Shown piece after piece: positions 14,819-20,399 of a stretch of DNA of 20,399 nt. Numbering within the stretch: the first letter of the stretch is position 1; each line of letters starts with the position of its first letter. The notes below the pieces were generated by a model, which did no database searches, had not been told where the DNA came from, and saw only the letters and a list, made by a program, of their open reading frames with translations. The stretch spans positions 11,261-31,659 of the forward strand of contig MU602939.1 of NCBI GenBank assembly GCA_025201865.1, written 5' to 3'. The DNA is from Ramicandelaber brevisporus. Taxonomy: Eukaryota; Kickxellomycota; Ramicandelaberales; Ramicandelaberaceae. The translations under genes and the position numbers were made by a program.

Positions 14819-15394
14819 GAGTACTGCTCTCTAGCAACGGCTACAAGGTGAACCTAGTTTACTCACAGTTAGAGTTACACTACTATATTAATGACTAAGT
14901 CCCTCCAATGAGCTATGCTGTATGTATACTTTACGCTTTGCTCCTCTTTAAAATAAAATGAAAATACAATGACAAATACAATGACAGGAAGGAGTAAAAT
15001 GGATGAGTGGTAGTTGTGTGGTCACTGCTGGGGCTGTTTACGAGCGATGGGTCATTACAATCGGGGGACGAATGGCTGATTAAGTGGAATGATAGAAGGA
15101 ATGGTGAGGCAACTCAACCTGAACTGCATCGAAATCACAGCTGGCGCAAGCTGGGACGGGAGTGCAGTGTGCGGTTGGCGAAGGATCCTGAAGAGATCCA
15201 AGCCGAGAAGAATATTGTACGCACAGCGAATAAGGATGGTCCCATTTGAATCATTCTGAACTAAAGTACAACATCACTTCTAAATCTGTCATTTAATAAG
15301 TTCCCCCACCTGTGTCATTTCAAAAGTAAGGTGTCGTTTCGCCCAGAGCGTCGACATGGGCTCAGAATCTTCTAATTAAATCTAAGACCTGGTG

Positions 15395-17116
15395 TTAAAG
15401 TTGAAAATCAAACAATTGCTCAACATCTATGTGTGGGAATCGTGCTTTTACAGCATTTGGGATGTCACCTATTTCTCCCATGGAATTAAGAGCTTGTAAT
15501 TTAGGCATCAGGGCTATCATCTCTAGTGTAACATCTAGCGGCCAGGCATAATCATCCTCTCTAATATTTAGATTGAACTCTTTGATAATACATGGATTGT
15601 TGAATATATGCTTTGCTGATATTGTATATAATGATGCCATCAATTCTATATATAAAGCGGCATCCTCGTCATCACAATCATCGTACACGTCGTCGTAATC
15701 AACCATGTCAATATCATATGGATCATTAATTAAATTGTACATGTTTGTGGCTTCAATAACACCGGTTGAATAAAATTTGCACCAACGAACACTTATCGTA
15801 ACCAGTCTTGGTAAAGAGTACAAAAGCTTAAACATACGAGAAGACAATGCAAAACCAGAGAACTGAGTAACGTTTATTTGCGATCGAGTCAAGATATAAT
15901 AATCGTCATAATCAGGACTGTAATCGAGCTTCATCTCATTTTTACCAATAATTGATAACTGTTGCACTCTCAGAAGCAGTGGTAGTATTGATGCCAGGTT
16001 GAATGTATTGTTTTCATCTAACATCTTCGGATGCAGCCAGATATGCAAGCGAGTCAATCTGCAGTTATATTTTAATGTATCCACAAGCTGCTCGCAAGTA
16101 ATATTGGCTGATACTTTTAATTCATTGAGATATGGCCAATTTTGTAGCAACAGCTTTTTCCATGCTGGAGGATATAAGTCTGATACCATAATATTGCATT
16201 CATGTCCATTAATGGTTATTGATCGAAGATGAGGGAAGTTACTTGGTATAAAATCGCTATAATCATACGTATCTGAACTCATACAGCATGTCCGTAAAAA
16301 CAACTGACGTAATTGTGGATAAACATGCGAGCTGAGCAGGTCATTAGGTTTCCAAACCCATGAACGGTTTAGAGTGGCATAACAAAATCGTGTATCTTCA
16401 CGTTTATCCATATTAGGATATTGTATAAAATATTTGCTCAAAATTTGAAGCTGAGATTGAGAAGGACGAATACGAGTACTAGTCCAAGGAGTAATTTCAA
16501 TTTTCAGTACAGAATGATCCAGTATCATTTGTACGAAACTTGCCAGCCGAGTCCATGGATTATCGATATTCTTAGCAAGGTATAATAAGTTTAGATATTC
16601 TATTGGACTAATGCTGTGATTGCTTTGTCGATGGTTGATAGCACTTGCCAATGTGACTAAATTATATGGTTCTTTGTCTTCTTCTATTCGACATTCAAGT
16701 TTGTATAAATGAGGAAAGCACATTATGATATCTTTGTATTTTATTCCATTTGACGCGAGAAGCTCGTGATCATCCCATATAATCAATGTAGTAACACCAG
16801 AGAATACTGACAAGACATCGAATACGTTAACACTATTTTTGATATCTGGATTGATGGCAGAGCAGAGTTCATCGTCGAGATCAATATAGCGAACTAACCG
16901 GCCATATCGCGCCATTGCCTTTGAAAGTGTTGGCTCTGATAAGGCGAATACTCTCGGATCAAGCGTCCGCCATACTCTTCTGGCAAACAAAGTATAGAAT
17001 GCACGAGACACAGTCAAGAGCCTGTAGGCTTCGTCCATATCAAAGAAGATGATACTAATATCTTCAACTAGTTCGCCCGGCAAGTCGAAGAGTCTGAAGC
17101 GCGGCCGATCGCTCAT
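15395..17116 (-). CDS. F-box protein, paralogue B
   Basis: The product is 573 residues, ATG at 17116. The longer frame to 17164 starts only at TTG, so it is not used. The F-box is at about residues 8-52 (RLFDLPGELVEDI, then RRVWRTLDPRVF), for Skp1 docking in an SCF ubiquitin ligase, followed by irregular leucine-rich repeats that would bind the substrate. It is collinear with the gene at 9708-11405 along its whole length, with about half of residues identical by eye. Shared blocks include KYDI-type MCFPHLYK, LVTLA-AINHR, TYDY, INGHECN, NTFNLA-ILPLL, IRWCKFYST/VRWCKFYST, FNNPC and TLEMIALMP. In the place of paralogue A's acidic tract it has a looser run of Asp/Tyr/Val (about 443-462). It is transcribed toward A49 and paralogue A, giving an inverted duplicate. 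Codons favour A/T ends. Confidence 0.88.
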   Translation of the reverse strand: MSDRPRFRLFDLPGELVEDISIIFFDMDEAYRLLTVSRAFYTLFARRVWRTLDPRVFALSEPTLSKAMARYGRLVRYIDLDDELCSAINPDIKNSVNVFDVLSVFSGVTTLIIWDDHELLASNGIKYKDIIMCFPHLYKLECRIEEDKEPYNLVTLASAINHRQSNHSISPIEYLNLLYLAKNIDNPWTRLASFVQMILDHSVLKIEITPWTSTRIRPSQSQLQILSKYFIQYPNMDKREDTRFCYATLNRSWVWKPNDLLSSHVYPQLRQLFLRTCCMSSDTYDYSDFIPSNFPHLRSITINGHECNIMVSDLYPPAWKKLLLQNWPYLNELKVSANITCEQLVDTLKYNCRLTRLHIWLHPKMLDENNTFNLASILPLLLRVQQLSIIGKNEMKLDYSPDYDDYYILTRSQINVTQFSGFALSSRMFKLLYSLPRLVTISVRWCKFYSTGVIEATNMYNLINDPYDIDMVDYDDVYDDCDDEDAALYIELMASLYTISAKHIFNNPCIIKEFNLNIREDDYAWPLDVTLEMIALMPKLQALNSMGEIGDIPNAVKARFPHIDVEQLFDFQL

Positions 17117-17549
17117 CGTCGTGATCAAAAAGATGCAAAAGATTTGTTGTAAAGTGCTATGCAAGAGAGATAGAGAAAAAACAAGAGAGACAGCAACTCA
17201 AGTGGATAGAGCGTTCGTTCCTTTCATACTATACTCGTTGTAGATTATGAAACGATGTGTAATGAACTGTGTGGTTGTAATATTTTTTTATGAATGTGTC
17301 GAAACTGAGCTTAAGCTACCTACATGTACTTACGTAATGTGGGATAAAAAATCCAGTCATTACAAAAACATGGTTCCCAACAGTCCTGCATGTCAATGAT
17401 TGTCAATAATGACAAATGACGTTCAAAACGAAGTGATGATGAAAGTAAAAACGTAAAATAGTCGAACAATGTCGAGGGAATGATGCAAAATGAGTAAGCA
17501 AAGCAAGAAAAGTAGAACAAGAACAAAAGAACGAATGAATGATGACATT
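17117..17549. other. Intergenic spacer, promoter of F-box paralogue B and 3' flank of PHD gene
   Basis: Both neighbours run on the minus strand. The part next to 17117 is pyrimidine-rich on the coding strand and resembles the leader of F-box paralogue A. The remainder (about 17230-17549) is AT-rich with purine simple sequence on the + strand. I see no gene or RNA; short frames on either strand have no domain. Confidence 0.5.
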
Positions 17550-20399
17550 TTAAAGATGGAGACGAGCTTGCTCCCAACGCTGGAGTTCCGAATATGTTGT
17601 TGACAGCATGTTGGGTTGACTATCATGGGCATTAATGATGGAGCCAACTGACTGCAATGGACCCAATTGCTGTCGCTGTGCACTGGTCAGCGGTGGCACA
17701 GCCTCAACTGGAACACCTTGGGCTGCAGCAATGTGCTGACGAAGACGCAGAACTTGCTGCTGACGAACGAGCTGCTGTTGGTTGACAGTCTCAACTGCGC
17801 CGTCAATGGTGCGCTCAATCATGGCCAGAACAGTTGGATTTGGCTGGCGAGGAGTGTATGATAGTGGCATGCGACGACGAGACGACTCGGCAATGGTGGC
17901 CGATTCTGATGAATGCCTGCATTCTGGCTTGCAATACCAATTCTCTTTGCGCTCCTTCAGACCAGCTACATCTTCATCTGACAAGTATCCACTGGGCAAA
18001 CAATGCTGATGGTAAGCGTGAGGACAGCCAGAGCAGTACAGGAGGACATTGCCTTCAAATGAACGCGGATCCAAGCAGACTGTGCAAAACAGCTGCACAA
18101 CTGGACGAACTCGCAACTCGATTGGCTCGTTCATAAACGGTCGTAAGTCCAATCGAGTCTGATTATTCTTGAAGCCGTAGCCGCGGTAATCACATCCGTG
18201 ACGATTGCACAGAGTGTGTTTACCCCACGGTCCAGGCCGCCAGTTGGAGGTTGATGTGATTCCACAGTATCTGCACCACTTCTTGTTTTCAGCCTTGTAT
18301 TGTTGGAACACAGTGAGACCCTCCTGTTGATGAGGCGATGTGAGTTTCAGTGGTTTGGCTGCGAGAAGCTCACCCAATGAAGGCGGAGCTTCAACAGGGT
18401 CAACAGGAGGTGCTGTGGCTGCAGCAGCTGCGGCTGCTGCTGTTGCTGTTGCTGCTGGATCGGTGGATGCAACTGTTGATCGACGAGCTGTCTTCTTTGG
18501 CGCAGTCTCTGTTGCTGGAGTGCTGTTGCTGCTGGTTTGCTGGTTGAATCCAAGTGTTTCAACCTTGACAGGTGCAACTGTAGATCCAATCGTTGTAGTT
18601 TGTGGTAATGCAGCAGTGGCAGCAGCAGTGGTGGCAGTCACACTCATATGACCATTGGGCAATGACGGTGGCAGCACTGGAGGAGATACAAACAGACGAC
18701 GACCGGCATTCACTGTCTGTAGAGATGCCGCGGAATTAGCCACTGACTGACTGCGACCATGGCGAATCTGCTGAGAGGAAAGTGCTGGTGGATTTTGCTC
18801 AGTTTCCGGAGCATCAGGCGATGAACGGCGACTGTCATTGACTGTGAGATTGGCAAATGCAGAGAGACCAGGAGTGGCTGGCGATGCTGGAGTCTCATCT
18901 GACATTGGAGCGAGTCTTTTACGGATTGGAACAGTGCCTGAAGCAATCACGGCTGGTGCAAACAACTGATTACTCAGATTGGTGGTAGTGGTTGCCATCA
19001 ACTCAATTCTACTTGTACTTGATTCACGTCTGTTTGTAGAAGGCACTGTGCGTGGAGTTGGGGAGCGTGCAGCAGCTGAAGCAGATGTGTTTGATCTATT
19101 GCGCACAGCACGTCTAGCAGCTGGATTCATTGGCACACTTCCATTGCCAGTACCTGTAGCTGCAGTTGTAGCAGATAAATCAATGTCAAATAAACCCAGA
19201 CTTGACTGAGTAGGTTCCACACTTGATGCAATATAATCAGTTGATGTTGAATTGGTCACAGTTGTAGTGGGCAGTGCTGGTGGATCATGTATATCATCAT
19301 CAAAATAGCGATGATGAATGTCTGCTCCAAATGAACGTGCTCCGCTAAACTCATTGTTACTACTGCTATTATTAACATTGTGATTGTGATTGCTATTGGT
19401 GAATGAGGAGTAGGAAGTGCCAATTGGAACAGCCAGTGAGGTTGAAGATGACACTTTCCCCAGTCCACGCAATGAATGCTCATAAATATCCAGTTTGGAT
19501 CGTTTTGGAGAACTCAATGGCTCATCTGCATCTGAATGTAACAATGCATGAGGCCGATGCAATGAACGCTGTTGGAGACTCAATTTAGCCTTCTCTCTGG
19601 GCGATGCAAGTAGCTCATCCATATTGAACTGACTGCGACGGGAGCGAAGAGATGATGATGTTGATAATGATGATGCATTATTATTGTTGTTATTGCTGGC
19701 TGATGTGTTTGCACGCGATCTGCGAGTTACATTGGTTACTGTACTCCTTCCATGTCCATTTAAAGATGGCGTGGTGCCAAACAGGGCATTCGGCGGTGGA
19801 GGTGAAGCAGACTCACGATCTGTGCTATTGTTTGTGTCGCCATGACTGTTACTGCTATGATTGCTCAAATTATTAGAGTGGATGGCAACTGGTGTAAATC
19901 CAAATATTGTTGCAGTAGTAGATGTTGACTGAGGTACATTTGGAAACACCAATGATGCATTCTCTTCATCGAGAGTCTTCAGCTGAGGAGTATTGAATGC
20001 CAAATCACTTCCACTGTCAACTGATCCCAATCTTTCAAATAGAGGTTTACTGAGTGAGTTTGAGTTGTTATCACTGATATCCATTTCAATGTCAATATCA
20101 GAATCACTCGAATCATCCAAATCTCTGTCAAATCCATACATGCTAGGTGAGCCCGGAGGTGATTTGCTAGACATAGATGGAGTTGATCCAAATGGAGACA
20201 GTCCACTGCTAACATTATTAGTGATATTCAGGTCATAAAGCGAGGGAGAGCTGCCCACAATCATTCCAATTCCGCTAGTGTTTCCATGGCTGCTTGATCC
20301 ATTAAATCCATTCAATGCAACCACTACTGTAGCAGAGCTGACTAGTGCTGATGATGCCGATGAAGCACCGTTGAATGAATGTCCAGTGTATAAATTGGT
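17550..20399 (-). CDS. GATA-like and PHD zinc-finger nuclear protein (5' end truncated by window)
   Basis: The stop codon is at 17550. The frame is open to the window edge with no ATG upstream; the codon at 20322-20324 is GTG inside the frame, not a start. At least 949 residues are visible. The first 675 or so are disordered: Ser/Asn/Thr-rich with an Asn run, an Ala run (about 654-661) and many S/T-P sites. Numbering visible residues from the edge, a GATA-like finger spans about 709-736: C-x2-C (709, 712), TSNWRPGPWGKHTLC (731) and NRHGC (His734, Cys736), where a canonical finger has C-x2-C, so the fourth ligand is His734 or Cys736. A C4HC3 PHD finger follows: Cys772, Cys775, Cys789, Cys792, His797, Cys800, Cys823, Cys827. 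The C-terminus has a Gln-rich helical segment (about 874-895). PHD fingers read histone H3 tails and GATA fingers bind DNA, so a chromatin or transcription regulator is likely. The exact family is not recognised. Confidence 0.88.
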   Translation of the reverse strand, partial: TNLYTGHSFNGASSASSALVSSATVVVALNGFNGSSSHGNTSGIGMIVGSSPSLYDLNITNNVSSGLSPFGSTPSMSSKSPPGSPSMYGFDRDLDDSSDSDIDIEMDISDNNSNSLSKPLFERLGSVDSGSDLAFNTPQLKTLDEENASLVFPNVPQSTSTTATIFGFTPVAIHSNNLSNHSSNSHGDTNNSTDRESASPPPPNALFGTTPSLNGHGRSTVTNVTRRSRANTSASNNNNNNASSLSTSSSLRSRRSQFNMDELLASPREKAKLSLQQRSLHRPHALLHSDADEPLSSPKRSKLDIYEHSLRGLGKVSSSTSLAVPIGTSYSSFTNSNHNHNVNNSSSNNEFSGARSFGADIHHRYFDDDIHDPPALPTTTVTNSTSTDYIASSVEPTQSSLGLFDIDLSATTAATGTGNGSVPMNPAARRAVRNRSNTSASAAARSPTPRTVPSTNRRESSTSRIELMATTTTNLSNQLFAPAVIASGTVPIRKRLAPMSDETPASPATPGLSAFANLTVNDSRRSSPDAPETEQNPPALSSQQIRHGRSQSVANSAASLQTVNAGRRLFVSPPVLPPSLPNGHMSVTATTAAATAALPQTTTIGSTVAPVKVETLGFNQQTSSNSTPATETAPKKTARRSTVASTDPAATATAAAAAAAATAPPVDPVEAPPSLGELLAAKPLKLTSPHQQEGLTVFQQYKAENKKWCRYCGITSTSNWRPGPWGKHTLCNRHGCDYRGYGFKNNQTRLDLRPFMNEPIELRVRPVVQLFCTVCLDPRSFEGNVLLYCSGCPHAYHQHCLPSGYLSDEDVAGLKERKENWYCKPECRHSSESATIAESSRRRMPLSYTPRQPNPTVLAMIERTIDGAVETVNQQQLVRQQQVLRLRQHIAAAQGVPVEAVPPLTSAQRQQLGPLQSVGSIINAHDSQPNMLSTTYSELQRWEQARLHL

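Larger units (their letters stand above)
13443..15394. other. Large intergenic region (about 1.95 kb), no confident gene
   Basis: This is the longest gap in an otherwise tight window. It holds the A49 3' end with AATAAA signals, several inverted repeats (13525-13585, 13650-13704, 13807-13841), a cluster of regulatory-like sites near 13853-13896, a pyrimidine/T-rich stretch (about 14520-14640) and a short ATG frame at 14678. It ends with a more G/C-rich block (about 15000-15250) open only from a GTG codon. I see no tRNA B-box, no 5S, U-snRNA or telomeric motif, and no transposase or reverse transcriptase. It could contain an unannotated noncoding RNA, a decayed gene or element, or simply the convergent 3' flanks of A49 and the second F-box gene. 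Confidence 0.5.

Noticed and set aside
15007-15249. 80-codon open frame on the plus strand in the large intergenic region
   Set aside because: It begins at GTG rather than ATG, has no internal Met, no domain, and no promoter or splice support. A 26-codon ATG frame at 15003 overlaps it.
13443-15394. Search for tRNA, 5S, U-snRNA, SRP or telomere-like motifs
   Set aside because: No B-box, conserved snRNA core, SRP Alu/helix-8 motif or telomeric repeat was seen by eye on either strand.
17117-17164. N-terminal extension of F-box paralogue B
   Set aside because: The first codon of the extension is TTG; the ATG at 17116 aligns with that of paralogue A.
17320-17577. 85-codon minus-strand frame between F-box B and the PHD gene
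   Set aside because: Phe/Leu/Ser-rich translation of AT-rich spacer overlapping the end of the PHD gene, with no recognisable feature.

Overview
The window is nuclear DNA from a eukaryote with a compact, intron-poor genome, most probably a fungus from an early-diverging (zygomycete-grade) lineage. The fungal reading rests on a Git3/cAMP-receptor-like seven-helix receptor, a short motif resembling the fungal Sec1-binding region of Mso1, a fungal-style RNA polymerase I subunit A49, and long uninterrupted ORFs rich in Gln, Ser and Asn. There are no bacterial operons, no CRISPR array, no recognisable tRNA or rRNA and no intact transposon. The lineage is inference only; a Kickxellomycotina-type fungus is a guess.

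Layout. 1-602: 3' flank of the first gene. 603-2006 (-): polyQ protein with an Mso1-like motif. 2218-4188 (-): TM9SF/nonaspanin. 4189-4881: divergent promoter with a striking 30-bp palindrome centred on a heat-shock-element-like core. 4882-7104 (+): GPCR with a huge Gln-rich third intracellular loop. 7290-8765 (-): secreted or anchored neutral sphingomyelinase-type enzyme. 8766-9707: divergent spacer with splice-site-like signals on both strands. 9708-11405 (+): F-box protein. 11631-13442 (+): RNA polymerase I subunit A49. 13443-15394: the only large gene-poor stretch, with inverted repeats and degenerate small ORFs. 15395-17116 (-): a second F-box protein, a clear paralogue of the first and pointing back at it. 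17550-20399 (-): large Ser/Asn-rich nuclear protein with a GATA-like finger and a PHD finger; its 5' end runs off the window.

These genes do not form a pathway. TM9SF, the Mso1-like protein and the sphingomyelinase relate to membranes and secretion, the GPCR to nutrient or cAMP signalling, and A49 and the PHD protein to the nucleus. The local event with a visible history is the inverted duplication of the F-box gene around A49. Start codons matter here: several long frames begin at TTG or GTG rather than ATG. I placed the F-box starts at 9708 and 17116, and treat the PHD gene as 5'-truncated. I found no convincing new multi-gene system. The best leads are the F-box pair, the 4.27-kb palindrome, the variant GATA-PHD protein, the possible spliced gene near 9.0-9.4 kb, and the 13.4-15.4 kb intergenic region.
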